This document shows, piece by piece, positions 14,996 through 23,324 of a stretch of 64,000 bases of DNA. Origin of the DNA: Sphaerothrix gracilis (GTDB lineage: Bacteria; Cyanobacteriota; Cyanobacteriia; Phormidesmidales; Phormidesmidaceae); the NCBI RefSeq assembly GCF_030405905.1, contig NZ_JASATW010000001.1, positions 1 through 64,000 on the forward strand. Direction: 5' to 3'. The notes under the pieces were generated by a model, which had not been told where the DNA came from, did no database searches, and saw nothing but the letters and a program-made list of their open reading frames with translations. The first letter of the stretch is position 1, and each line of letters begins with the position of its first letter. The position numbers and the translations under genes were made by a program.

Positions 14996-16243
14996 TCAAC
15001 TAAGGCTAGGCTCTTGAAACTGCGTCAGAAATAAGCCAGATAAATCATCGTCAGGGTAGAAGGGGATATTGCTCCATGTTGCAGAAAGCCCAGCTCTCAC
15101 CAACAGCAAGTTTTCTCCTGCACTTGTCTCCACAATAGGAAAACCTACTGTAGCCCCTTTAATATCGCCATTGCTAGCTAATATATCAAGCGTATCAGTT
15201 GGATTAATTTCAAGACTGTAGCTACCTGTTGAGCCTAGCTGAACATCAGGATCAAAATCTCCTCGATAAGCAGATAGCACCAGTCCCTGACCTGCATTTC
15301 CGGCGTGAAGATCGCTGATATACAACGTGCTGGGTGCTAAATCTGTTGAGCGAATATCAATTTGAACGAAAAACGGCTCGATTGGCTCAGGCGAATTTAT
15401 CGTATAGACTGTGGCTTCGCCACTGGCAGTCTTGATAATTTTAGCCTCTCCGTTGATAGCGAGTAAACCCGCATAAATAATTCCATCAGCATGATTAGAT
15501 GACCATGCTTGTTGCTGAGAAGTTAGCGAATTTAAGAAGTTTGGATCTAAAAGTGGAAACTTGGATCCCTTTCTAAAACCAAAACTAATATTCTCATTAG
15601 GTCTTGAAGAAAAGCCAAAGAAAGGATCGCTTTCAGTTGCATCAAAACCGGGAATTCCTATGCTTGCAATGCCGTCAATAATGCCATCTTCGCTGCTGGA
15701 CTGCTGTACATTCGCATAGATACCAAAAGCTTTATCAAACTCTATTTCCGCCAAATTGTTTCCGGTAAAGCGAGGATATCCAGGATTTGTAAATTCAAGC
15801 TGACTGAGCTTAAATGACATGTTGGGCAGCTTTAACTTCACTGCTTTTGTCACAGCTTGATTATTATTATCAACACTGTCAATAAATACAGTAATGGGGC
15901 CTGTGAAATTAATTTCTGTGCTTCTTGCATCTGAATTTAGACATTCTTGTCCCGGTTCATAGGTAGGCAGACAGCCTTGTTGCAATGTGAATAAATTGCC
16001 ATCTATTAGCAAACTAACAACGCGAATTCCTTGAGCCTCTAATAATTCAGGATTCTCATACTCCCAGGAAATCGTGACTGTTTCTCCTAGTGCAGGCGTT
16101 GCATTAGAGATGTTAGTAATTTTAAGCCCTAGACTAGGCGGCGGAGTGACAGTACCTTGATGATTGGACGCAATCAAGCTAGCTATACCAATAGCGACAA
16201 CTAGCATGATGGAAATTTTTCTGAGCAATTTATTTATTTTCAT
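14996..16243 (-). CDS. exported protein of unknown function, AT-rich gene
   Basis: 415 residues from the ATG at 16243 (a TTG at 16258 would add 5). Residues about 8-26 (LRKISIMLVVAIGIASLIA) are a signal peptide or anchor. The mature part starts with an Ig-like segment (LKITNISNATPALGETVTISWEYENPE) and continues beta-rich, with many Asn/Asp/Gly turns, to a C-terminal module with YRGDFDPDVQLGSTGSYSLE. The two Cys near 91 and 100 could form a disulfide. No family is recognised and no catalytic motif is seen. Codon use is AT-rich and unlike the flanking genes. The stop of the upstream membrane-protein gene is 8 bp from this ATG, so the two form an operon. Confidence 0.65.
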   Translation of the reverse strand: MKINKLLRKISIMLVVAIGIASLIASNHQGTVTPPPSLGLKITNISNATPALGETVTISWEYENPELLEAQGIRVVSLLIDGNLFTLQQGCLPTYEPGQECLNSDARSTEINFTGPITVFIDSVDNNNQAVTKAVKLKLPNMSFKLSQLEFTNPGYPRFTGNNLAEIEFDKAFGIYANVQQSSSEDGIIDGIASIGIPGFDATESDPFFGFSSRPNENISFGFRKGSKFPLLDPNFLNSLTSQQQAWSSNHADGIIYAGLLAINGEAKIIKTASGEATVYTINSPEPIEPFFVQIDIRSTDLAPSTLYISDLHAGNAGQGLVLSAYRGDFDPDVQLGSTGSYSLEINPTDTLDILASNGDIKGATVGFPIVETSAGENLLLVRAGLSATWSNIPFYPDDDLSGLFLTQFQEPSLS

Positions 16244-16251
16244 GAGCTTAT

Positions 16252-16713
16252 TCAGCAATCATTTCTATACCTGAAGCCATCAAGGCAAACAAAGAGAAAA
16301 ATGAAAACTCCCCCAAAGGACGCGGCTATATCGCCAAAATCAAAGGCACAGCTATAACCAGGAAGCATAGTTTTCACAAACGGCTCTAGCCGAAATATTA
16401 ATAAGCAAGAAAATTCATATCCAGTATTAATGAGCAGCCAAAATGCTGCTACAGCCAATAGCCAGTAAAGCTTTTTGGGTAAAAAAGCAGCGCTTAGAAA
16501 GGAAAATCCAGCGGCGTGAGCAAATGTGGGAAATGATTGATCAAAGCTCGGAAAATTGTTTTGTAAACAATCAACTGTCATCCTTTTTAAGGGAGCAATT
16601 AGCGCAGGTGAATAGGAGCGGCAAGTCAGGTAAAATATAGCTCCTAGAAAAATAAAGAAATATCCCCAAATTAAGCATCTTGCTGAATCCAGAGCGTATT
16701 CTTTGTTTTTCAT
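16252..16713 (-). CDS. four-span membrane protein of unknown function, AT-rich gene
   Basis: 153 residues with four hydrophobic segments at about 13-33, 64-79, 82-100 and 125-145. Conserved-looking elements are FPTFAHAAGFSFL, WLLINTGYEF and FDFGDIAASFGG, a Glu/Asp pattern loosely like VanZ-type membrane proteins; that is a topology-level resemblance only. It is the first gene of a two-gene minus-strand operon with the exported protein downstream. Codon use is AT-rich relative to neighbours, consistent with horizontal acquisition. Function unknown. Confidence 0.6.
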   Translation of the reverse strand: MKNKEYALDSARCLIWGYFFIFLGAIFYLTCRSYSPALIAPLKRMTVDCLQNNFPSFDQSFPTFAHAAGFSFLSAAFLPKKLYWLLAVAAFWLLINTGYEFSCLLIFRLEPFVKTMLPGYSCAFDFGDIAASFGGVFIFLFVCLDGFRYRNDC

Positions 16714-17315
16714 AGAAACTTAGAACTGTTGACTCGCCTGCTCAGAATTTCTTGCCGAAGTCTCTGTACTCACCCAATAGCTACACAGGATTCGGATAGG
16801 ATTTCCGCCGCCAGTTGATTTTTCTTCACGGTTGACGCCGATCGCTAAATACTTTACACTCAGCCATTAAGCTATAGCAGTTCTACTGTTACAGCTTGTT
16901 TACACACACAGGACTCGAAAACTTAGCGGCCCCTGAAGGTGGTCTCAACACCAACAGGAGCCTGACCCCCAAACTGAGCGAGCAGTCTGGCGGCTAGTGG
17001 TGCAGTGTACCACCAGCCACCTCGATTTGCGTTGCAATTTGTCGGGGTGGCTAAGTTTTTGGGTTTTGGGGCATGGGAAGGCAGGAGAAAAAGGCAGAAG
17101 TTAGAAGGCAGAGGGCAGGAGAGAAAGGTAGAAGGCAAAGGGCAGGGGGCAGAAATCAAGCGGTGGGTAGGATAAAGCCCGCACTTCATCGTTCTGCCTT
17201 CATCCTTCAGCCTTTACTCCATTCTTCAGCCTTTACTTCATCGTTCTGCCTTCATCCTTCAGCCTTTATTTCCGCCTTCCCCTCCCAGGCTCAAATTCAC
17301 TCAAGGAGTACACTC
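16714..17315. other. intergenic region with repeats, no clear gene
   Basis: A 602-bp gap. It contains a fold-back AGCCACC...GGTGGCT near 17019-17054, a purine-rich tract (about 17072-17158), a pyrimidine-rich tract (about 17183-17280) with a 34-bp direct repeat, and the ribosome-binding site AAGGAG for the gene at 17316. A minus-strand frame (16923-17189) contains a short protein-like stretch ending GGQAPVGVETTFRGR but crosses the purine tract and has no plausible start, so I do not call it a gene. Confidence 0.5.
17183..17268. repeat. 34-bp direct repeat in a pyrimidine-rich tract
   Basis: The same 34-bp sequence, starting ACTTCATCGTTCTGCC and ending CAGCCTTTA, occurs at 17183-17216 and 17235-17268. 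A partial copy (CTTCAGCCTTTA) lies between them. The upstream purine-rich tract (GGCAGAAG, GAAGGCAG units) is roughly complementary, so transcript or DNA could fold back. Typical of intergenic low-complexity repeats in cyanobacteria. Confidence 0.8.
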
Positions 17316-17579
17316 ATGTTTCAAGAGACGACTGCTAATCACGCCAGCGATCGCACTTCCCCCGCGATCGCCGTCCCCAGCCGCAAATCTGCCGATAGCG
17401 ACGACCCGGTGCGGCTGCTGATGTTCGGCCCCCTGCCCTGCGTGCGGCTAGAAATCCACCGCCTACACGTCTTGGGCTATGCCGAAGCCACCGCCTGGAG
17501 CAAACCCCTGCCTACCGATCAGCCCAACGAGGTGATGGTGATTCTCACTAAGCGCTGTCGGCTAGCTGAGGGCGTATAG
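17316..17579 (+). CDS. small conserved hypothetical protein
   Basis: 87 residues from the ATG at 17316, which has AAGGAG at the right distance; the frame is open further upstream only because it runs through the repeat tract. The folded part seems to be residues 30-87: DDPVRLLMFGPLPCVRLEIHRLH, then LGYAEATAWSKPL and a final VMVILTKRCRL. Short cyanobacterial proteins with a 'VRLL.IG.P..V...IH.LH.LGFAE...WS' pattern are familiar to me but have no assigned role. Soluble, with no signal peptide. Confidence 0.6.
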   Translation: MFQETTANHASDRTSPAIAVPSRKSADSDDPVRLLMFGPLPCVRLEIHRLHVLGYAEATAWSKPLPTDQPNEVMVILTKRCRLAEGV

Positions 17580-17620
17580 CGGGGGTTATTTAGTTTAGAC
17601 GGCTCTCTGGCCTATCAGTG

Positions 17621-17651
17621 CGGACTAGGCAGCTAGCGCCTCCCTAGTCCG
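17621..17651. terminator. hairpin between convergent genes
   Basis: CGGACTAGG (17621-17629) pairs perfectly with CCTAGTCCG (17643-17651). It lies between the convergent 17316-17579 gene and rodA and overlaps the rodA stop codon. There is no T tract on either side, so it may be a weak bidirectional terminator or an RNA 3'-end stabiliser. Confidence 0.4.
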
Positions 17652-18906
17652 TAAACTTCAGTCGGTGGCGATGGTTGGCCACCGATTCCACCAGGCCAAG
17701 CGCAATGAAGTTCGTCAGCAGCGCCGAACGGCCATAGCTCATCCAGGGCAGCGGAATTCCCGTAATTGGGGCTAGGCCAATGGTCATGCTGATATTGACA
17801 ATCACCTGAAACACAATCATCGACAGCACACCCACCGCCAGCAGCGAACCAAAATTGTCCTTGGCGTTCTGGGCAATAATCACCAGCCGCAGACAAATTA
17901 TCCAGAAAGCCGCTAATACCGCGATCGCCCCTACAAAGCCCCATTCCTCGCCAATCGCCGAAAAGATAAAGTCCGTATGCTGCTCTGGAATAAAGTTGAG
18001 CTGAGTTTGGGTGCCCTGATGCAGTCCTCGCCCCCAAAGCTGACCAGCGCCAATCGCAATCCGCGACTGGATCAGGTGATAGCCGCCGCCCAAAGGATCC
18101 TTATCCGGATCGAGAAACAGAATAAGACGATCTTTTTGATAATCCTTGAGCAAGCCCCACAGCACGTCCCCCAGCTTGCCAGAAACCAGATTGACAGCCG
18201 TGGCCGCAATCGTGCTGAATAAGCGCCAGGGCAGCGTCAGCCAGGCAATAACGCCCATGCCTACCACCCAGACCAGCCAAACTGGAATATAGACGTGGAA
18301 CAAGATGGCCGCCACCAGCGGCGACACCATCAAGACCAGCCAGCCCGGATTAGCGTTGCCCCAGTAGAGCATCCCAATCGTGATCGCCCCAAACACCAGC
18401 GAAGTACCCAGGTCAGGCTGCAAAAAGACCAGCGCCCACGGCACGGCAGTAATCGCCAGCGCCTTGATCATGCCCAGCAGTGTTGAAGCTTCCTTGCCCC
18501 GCAGCAGCGCCGCCAGCGTGATGATCAAGCCTAGCTTGGCAAACTCCGAGGGCTGGACGTTGAAGCCGCCAATTGTGATCCAGCGCTGGGCACCCAAGCC
18601 TGAAGTACCGATGAAAATAACGGCAATCAGGGAAAGATTGGTGGCCGCATAGATAATCCACTGCCAGTTCAGCAGCCCCTCATAGCGTGTTCGGGCAATC
18701 ATGAGGGCCAGCACTAGACCAATCGACCCCAAAACCAGATGGTTCCAGCCAAATTCAGTCGTCTCTAAATTAATCTGGGTGCTGGTAATCACAATGCTGG
18801 CGAAAACTGTCAACGCTACCGGCAGCAAAAAGAGCAGCCAGTCAACTTCCTGCCAGGCTTGTAGCCACTTTTTCCAGCGTTTACCGACGAGGGTAGGTTG
18901 AGGCAT
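17644..18906 (-). CDS. rodA: rod shape-determining protein RodA (SEDS glycosyltransferase)
   Basis: 420 residues from the ATG at 18906, one base after the mrp stop; the frame extends 16 codons further but inside mrp. About ten membrane spans. SEDS-family signatures are visible: PSEFAKLGLIITLAALL, FLQPDLGTSLVFGAI and the large loop before the C-terminal helices with DPLGGGYHLIQSRIAIGAGQ and LNFIPEQHTDFIFSAIGEEWG. That loop spacing and the NFIPEQHTDFIF motif fit RodA/FtsW; similarity to RodA is closest. RodA polymerises lipid II into glycan strands with a partner class B penicillin-binding protein during elongation. Tightly linked to mrp upstream. Confidence 0.88.
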   Translation of the reverse strand: MPQPTLVGKRWKKWLQAWQEVDWLLFLLPVALTVFASIVITSTQINLETTEFGWNHLVLGSIGLVLALMIARTRYEGLLNWQWIIYAATNLSLIAVIFIGTSGLGAQRWITIGGFNVQPSEFAKLGLIITLAALLRGKEASTLLGMIKALAITAVPWALVFLQPDLGTSLVFGAITIGMLYWGNANPGWLVLMVSPLVAAILFHVYIPVWLVWVVGMGVIAWLTLPWRLFSTIAATAVNLVSGKLGDVLWGLLKDYQKDRLILFLDPDKDPLGGGYHLIQSRIAIGAGQLWGRGLHQGTQTQLNFIPEQHTDFIFSAIGEEWGFVGAIAVLAAFWIICLRLVIIAQNAKDNFGSLLAVGVLSMIVFQVIVNISMTIGLAPITGIPLPWMSYGRSALLTNFIALGLVESVANHRHRLKFTD

Positions 18907-18907
18907 A

Positions 18908-19981
18908 TTAACTGAGCACAGCGACAGAAATGCGAGCAGCCACCTGCTGGGCAACCGCCTTGAGGGCTTGGGCTGAAGCGGAGTCAGGCGCGTTCACCAC
19001 AATGGGTACGCCGCGATCGCCGCCCTCTCTGACCGGCATTTCTAGGGGCACGCAGCCCAGCAGCGGAATATCTAATTCATCCGCCGTTTTTTGCCCCCCT
19101 CCGGAGCCAAAGATGTCATATTGCTTGTCTGGCTGGTCGGGGGGAACAAAGTAGCTCATATTCTCCACGATGCCAATTACAGGCACCTGCAACTGCTGGA
19201 ACATGCGCAACCCCCGGCGCGAATCCGACAGAGCCACCGTCTGAGGCGTAGTCACAATCAAGGCTCCGGCCATCGGCACTGCCTGCGCCAGGGTGAGCTG
19301 AGCGTCGCCCGTACCCGGTGGCATATCCACAATCAAATAGTCCAGCTCGCCCCACTGCACCTGATAGAGAAACTGACGGATGACGCCGTTGAGCATCGGC
19401 CCCCGCCAAATCACGGGCTGATCGCGATCGATCAAAAAGCCCATCGACACCATCTTGACGCCGTGGTTAAAAGCCGGTTCTAGAATATCGCCCTGCTCGC
19501 CCTGCCGCACCATCACGTCTGCCGCATCGAGGCCCATCATAGTGGGCGTATTAGGACCATAGATATCCGCATCAATTAGGCCCACCTTCGCTCCCATTTG
19601 GGCCAGCGCCACCGCAATGTTGACGGCCACGGTGCTTTTGCCCACGCCGCCCTTACCGCTGGAAATCGCCACGATATTTTTCACCCCGGCAATCCCTTGG
19701 CGATCGGGCAGAGAAGGCTGCTGAGGAGTTTCTGCCGTCACCTCCACGTCTACCGCCGTCACATCGGGGAGCTGCCGCACCGCCTTTTCACAATCTTCTA
19801 CGATAAATTCGCGCAGCGGGCAGGCCGGGGTAGTCAGCACTAGGGTAAAGCTGACCCGCCCGTTATCTATCTGCACGTTGCGAATCATGTTGAGTTCGAC
19901 CAGACTCCGGCGCAGCTCCGGGTCTTGAACCGGACGCAGCACGTCTAAAACCGCATCCTTGCTTAGAGAAGAAATTGCCAT
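18908..19981 (-). CDS. mrp: Mrp/ApbC-type Fe-S cluster carrier ATPase
   Basis: 357 residues. Residues 1-82 form a MIP18/DUF59 domain with TPACPLREFI. The ATPase part carries a deviant Walker A GKGGVGKS (109-116) and LIVDMPPGTGDAQLTL, the hallmark of Mrp/NBP35 proteins that bind and transfer Fe-S clusters. The C-terminal IENMSYFVPPDQPDKQYDIFG segment is where many homologues have a CxxC; here there is no Cys pair, as I believe is usual in cyanobacterial members. Its stop is one base before the rodA ATG. Cytoplasmic. Confidence 0.9.
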   Translation of the reverse strand: MAISSLSKDAVLDVLRPVQDPELRRSLVELNMIRNVQIDNGRVSFTLVLTTPACPLREFIVEDCEKAVRQLPDVTAVDVEVTAETPQQPSLPDRQGIAGVKNIVAISSGKGGVGKSTVAVNIAVALAQMGAKVGLIDADIYGPNTPTMMGLDAADVMVRQGEQGDILEPAFNHGVKMVSMGFLIDRDQPVIWRGPMLNGVIRQFLYQVQWGELDYLIVDMPPGTGDAQLTLAQAVPMAGALIVTTPQTVALSDSRRGLRMFQQLQVPVIGIVENMSYFVPPDQPDKQYDIFGSGGGQKTADELDIPLLGCVPLEMPVREGGDRGVPIVVNAPDSASAQALKAVAQQVAARISVAVLS

Positions 19982-20111
19982 TGAGTAATAAGTTTTTAAA
20001 GTTCAGCCCCGGCAAATATTAAACGCAATTAACCGATGTTTAACAATCCTAGCTTTTTGTGCTGAATTTATCGCAATTGAGTCCAGGAGAGCTGAAACCT
20101 CTAGGCTATGA

Positions 20112-20666
20112 CTAGCCCAGCAAATCCTGAGAAGGGCGTGAGGAAGAGGGATGCGGCCCAGCTAGAGCCTGTCTGGCTACCTGCTCAGCGGCGATCGCCA
20201 GCGCCGAAGCCACTTTGGCGGCGTGGGGCCGAATCAGCGACCAGGCCAGCGGAGAGAGCCAGCCCCGCAGCGTCACTGAATAGGAAATTTGGGTGCCGCA
20301 GACGGCTGACTCAATCCGGTAAGTCACTCGCTCCTCTAAACCCGGTAGCACATAGACGCGAATGCTGAGTAACTCCCGGTGATCAACCCGCTCCACAAAA
20401 ATACGAATCGGCAGCGGAAAACGAGCGGTGAAAGCTTTGTAGATCAAGCCTGGCTTGGCGGTCAGGCCATTGGGCGCATTCGTGCTTTTGAGGAGGGGAT
20501 GCCAGGAGACATCGGCCAGATTCACCACCACCTGCCACAGGACATCTACCGAAGCAGAACTCACCGTTTGGTAGGTGTTTGCTAGCGATCGCCTCACGCA
20601 GCTATGAGGCTGGCGAGAAATTTCCTGAATGCAGCTTTGCATCCGTTTCAACCAAAAGCAATTCAT
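20112..20666 (-). CDS. SRPBCC-type (polyketide cyclase/dehydrase-like) protein
   Basis: 184 residues. After a 24-residue basic N-terminus the chain follows the START/SRPBCC pattern: SVDVLWQVVVNLADVSWHPLLKST (helix and first strands), PIRIFVERVDHRELLSIRVYVLPGLEERVTYRIE (strand pairs), TLRGWLSPLAWSLIRPHAAKVASALAIAAEQV (long C-terminal helix). Such proteins bind lipids or other hydrophobic ligands; no ligand can be inferred. ATG start. Stands alone between mrp and hemF. Confidence 0.6.
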   Translation of the reverse strand: MNCFWLKRMQSCIQEISRQPHSCVRRSLANTYQTVSSASVDVLWQVVVNLADVSWHPLLKSTNAPNGLTAKPGLIYKAFTARFPLPIRIFVERVDHRELLSIRVYVLPGLEERVTYRIESAVCGTQISYSVTLRGWLSPLAWSLIRPHAAKVASALAIAAEQVARQALAGPHPSSSRPSQDLLG

Positions 20667-20959
20667 GGATACTGTCTCGATGGCAGAAGCAAGAAATTTG
20701 AGGATCCTCTAATTTTAGTCTTTTAATGATTATCCATGATGGCAATTGACCTGTAGCTGTAGGCGCAATCTTATCTAAAATTTTGACTGCCCCAACCTGA
20801 TGGGATTAATGCGCTAAATTGGCTTATGGTTGCGCTCTGATCTGCAAAAACTGCAGTTAAAGCTGGCGCGGCCTGCCCCCCAGCGTCACAAATCTTTTCA
20901 TCAACTGTAGGGGGCTGCTTGGTAATTTTTACTGTAGGTAACATTCTGCGTCGGCACCT

Positions 20960-21988
20960 ATGACATCTTCACTCCCAAAATTCTCTAGCCAGTCATCTAC
21001 TCTGCCACCCCAGGATTCTCGGCAGCGAGTGAGTCAAGCACTGCAGACGTTACAGGACAGCATTTGTCAGCAGCTAGAAACCCTAGATGGTCAAAGTACG
21101 TTTCAGGAAGACCAGTGGGAGCGCCCAGACGGGGGCGGCGGGCGATCGCGGGTGATTAAGCAGGGCGGCATTTTTGAGCAGGGCGGCGTCAACTTTTCTG
21201 AGGTTTGGGGCAAGAGTTTGCCACCCTCCATTCTGGTTCAGCGCCCAGAGGCCGCCGGACACGGCTTTTACGCTACGGGCACCTCGATGGTGCTCCACCC
21301 CCACAATCCCTACGTGCCGACAGTTCACCTCAACTATCGCTACTTTGAGGCTGGCCCGGTTTGGTGGTTTGGTGGCGGCATTGATTTGACCCCCTACTAC
21401 CCCTTTGAAGCAGACGTAGTGCATTTTCACCAAACCCTGAAAGCGGCCTGCGATCGCCATCATCAGGAATACTATCCCGTCTTCAAGCGCTGGTGCGATG
21501 AGTACTTTTATCTCAAGCACCGCCAGGAACCCAGAGGCGTCGGCGGTATATTCTTCGACTATCAGGACGGCCAAGGCCATCTCTATCACGGCCCTGATGA
21601 CAAAGGGCAGGCAGCCCAATACAGCCAGAAAATTGGCGAGCTGCCCACCCGTAACTGGGAAGACCTCTTTGCCTTCGTGCAGGAGTGCGGCAACGCCTTC
21701 CTGCCAGCCTATGTCCCCATCATTGAAAAGCGTAAAGACCTTGACTACAGCGATCGCCAGCGCGACTTTCAGCTCTATCGCCGGGGTCGCTATGTAGAGT
21801 TCAACTTAGTCTATGACCGGGGCACCATTTTTGGCTTACAGACCAACGGTCGCACCGAGTCAATCCTGATGTCTCTGCCGCCGCTGGTGCGCTGGGAATA
21901 CAACTACTCAGTGCAGCCGGAAACGCCAGAAGCTAAGCTCTACGACATTTTTCTGCAGCCCCAGGACTGGGTCAACTGGTCAAGTTAG
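20960..21988 (+). CDS. hemF: oxygen-dependent coproporphyrinogen III oxidase
   Basis: 342 residues, the usual length. Family segments are GGGGRSRVIKQGGIFEQGGVN (about 55-75), ATGTSMVLHPHNPYVPTVHLNYRYFE (about 109-134), WWFGGGIDLTPYY, RGVGGIFFDYQD and VEFNLVYDRGTIFGLQTNGRTESILMSLPP near the C-terminus, with the conserved His and Asp residues in place. It decarboxylates coproporphyrinogen III to protoporphyrinogen IX with O2, feeding both heme and chlorophyll. Plus strand, single gene with a 290-bp upstream region. No oxygen-independent HemN is in the window. Confidence 0.97.
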   Translation: MTSSLPKFSSQSSTLPPQDSRQRVSQALQTLQDSICQQLETLDGQSTFQEDQWERPDGGGGRSRVIKQGGIFEQGGVNFSEVWGKSLPPSILVQRPEAAGHGFYATGTSMVLHPHNPYVPTVHLNYRYFEAGPVWWFGGGIDLTPYYPFEADVVHFHQTLKAACDRHHQEYYPVFKRWCDEYFYLKHRQEPRGVGGIFFDYQDGQGHLYHGPDDKGQAAQYSQKIGELPTRNWEDLFAFVQECGNAFLPAYVPIIEKRKDLDYSDRQRDFQLYRRGRYVEFNLVYDRGTIFGLQTNGRTESILMSLPPLVRWEYNYSVQPETPEAKLYDIFLQPQDWVNWSS

Positions 21989-22226
21989 TCAGTGGGTAAC
22001 AGGTCGGCGCTGTCTAGCCGGGTAAAGAGACGGAACTCAGTCACAACAAAAGTTCGTCAAAGAACTTAGCGTTCATTTTTGATATCATCTGGGCAACTTA
22101 AGGCTGTATCTTTTGCGTCAATGGGTACCAGCCGCCAACATCAGCTCGTCAAAGCGGCTGGCGCTAGGTAACCAATTTGATTGCAGGGAGTCTGTAATCT
22201 CCATAGGAGAAAGTGGCGACTCGAAC

Positions 22227-22586
22227 ATGGATCAAAAAACACTGACAACTGATGATGGAAAAACTGTGATCGTTCTGACGCCTTCGGGCCGACTGGACAT
22301 CACAACCGCCTGGCAGTTTCGGCTGAAGCTACAGGAATGTATTTCGCGGGTTAGTCCCCACGTCGTCGTCAATCTCAGCCAGGTCAACTTCATTGACAGC
22401 TCTGGGCTGACCTCTTTAGTCGCAGGCATGCGAGATGCTGACAAAGTTAAGGGCAGCTTCCGCATTTGCAATGTTCATCCTGAAGCCAAGCTCGTCTTCG
22501 AGGTGACGATGATGGACTCAGTGTTTGAAATTTTTGACACTGAAGAAGACGCCCTTTCCGGCGTTCCTAGAGGCATTGCCAGCTAG
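22227..22586 (+). CDS. STAS-domain anti-sigma factor antagonist
   Basis: 119 residues from the ATG at 22227; the frame stays open upstream to 22113, but the extra residues look non-coding. Whole chain is one STAS domain: IVLTPSGRLDITTAWQFRLKLQ, then VVVNLSQVNFIDSSGLTSLVAGMRDA. Ser58/Ser59 in DSSG is the expected phosphorylation site of SpoIIAA/RsbV-type proteins, whose unphosphorylated form binds an anti-sigma kinase. No partner kinase or sigma factor is nearby. Tail-to-tail overlap of a few bases with the CpcT-like gene. Confidence 0.9.
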   Translation: MDQKTLTTDDGKTVIVLTPSGRLDITTAWQFRLKLQECISRVSPHVVVNLSQVNFIDSSGLTSLVAGMRDADKVKGSFRICNVHPEAKLVFEVTMMDSVFEIFDTEEDALSGVPRGIAS

Positions 22587-23212
22587 ATTTTCAGCTCGTG
22601 GCTATAGTCTTGCTGCTTGATCAGGCGAAACGGCCCTAGTCGAGGCCCCCATAAAATTTCTTGCGTAGCTGGATCAACACCTCTGTCAGAGCTCAGCAGT
22701 TGTACTTGGTTAGTGCCAGTATGCTGCTGAGTCTTTAGCTCAAAGCCCAGCTTGATGTAGCGAGTTTGCCCCTGATACTCAAAAGAGCAAAGGGTATTTT
22801 CCGGCATTTGAGCACTGACATCCAGAGCATTCTGGGTAGGCTGCAGAAACTTAACTTCGAGCTGACAGGTCGGCAACAAGGTTAGATCCTCAGCCGTGAG
22901 CTGCTTTAAAAGATCGAGGTTAAGAGCCGCGCCGCAAAACTGCTGCGGCTGCTTGAGGGCAAAAAACTGAATTTTAATCTGGGCGTCAGTTTCACTAATC
23001 TGAATCACCCGCTGACGATAGGGCGGATTGCCTGAAACCACGCTTACCTGCTCAATGAACAGCGTCGGCCAGGTGTCCGCGAAGCTGGGAATAGGTCTTT
23101 GCCAAACGCGCAGATGCACATACCAGGCAGGTTCATCTAGCGATTGCTGTCGATTTTCAAATTCTCCGGCCAGCGCCCGGCTGAGAGCAAGAAGGTTGGT
23201 TGAAAAAGGCAT
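22583..23212 (-). CDS. cpcT: CpcT/CpeT-type chromophore lyase
   Basis: 209 residues. The start (LALSRALAGEFENRQQSLDEPAWYVHLRVWQRPIP), the middle VSGNPPYRQRVIQIS and LNLDLLKQLTAEDLTLLPTCQL, and the end SSDRGVDPATQEILWGPRLGPFRLIKQ all match the CpcT/CpeT beta-barrel bilin lyases. CpcT attaches phycocyanobilin to the Cys-153/155 site of the phycocyanin beta subunit; CpeT does the same for phycoerythrin. The two cannot be separated here, and no phycobiliprotein gene is in the window. ATG start; the 3' end overlaps the STAS gene tail to tail. Confidence 0.8.
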   Translation of the reverse strand: MPFSTNLLALSRALAGEFENRQQSLDEPAWYVHLRVWQRPIPSFADTWPTLFIEQVSVVSGNPPYRQRVIQISETDAQIKIQFFALKQPQQFCGAALNLDLLKQLTAEDLTLLPTCQLEVKFLQPTQNALDVSAQMPENTLCSFEYQGQTRYIKLGFELKTQQHTGTNQVQLLSSDRGVDPATQEILWGPRLGPFRLIKQQDYSHELKI

Positions 23213-23324
23213 TCTAGAAACTGAGTTGAAAGAATCGAAAGGTATCTAGCTCCCGAATTCTGCCAGCTTGGCAAACGGGCCGCTAAAGTAGAGAATGGAA
23301 TCACACACTCGCTAGCTTTCTACT

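Noticed and set aside
16923..17189. A minus-strand frame ending in GGQAPVGVETTFRGR
   Set aside because: Its 5' half translates the purine tract and no ribosome-binding site precedes a start. The C-terminal part looks protein-like but is too short to call.
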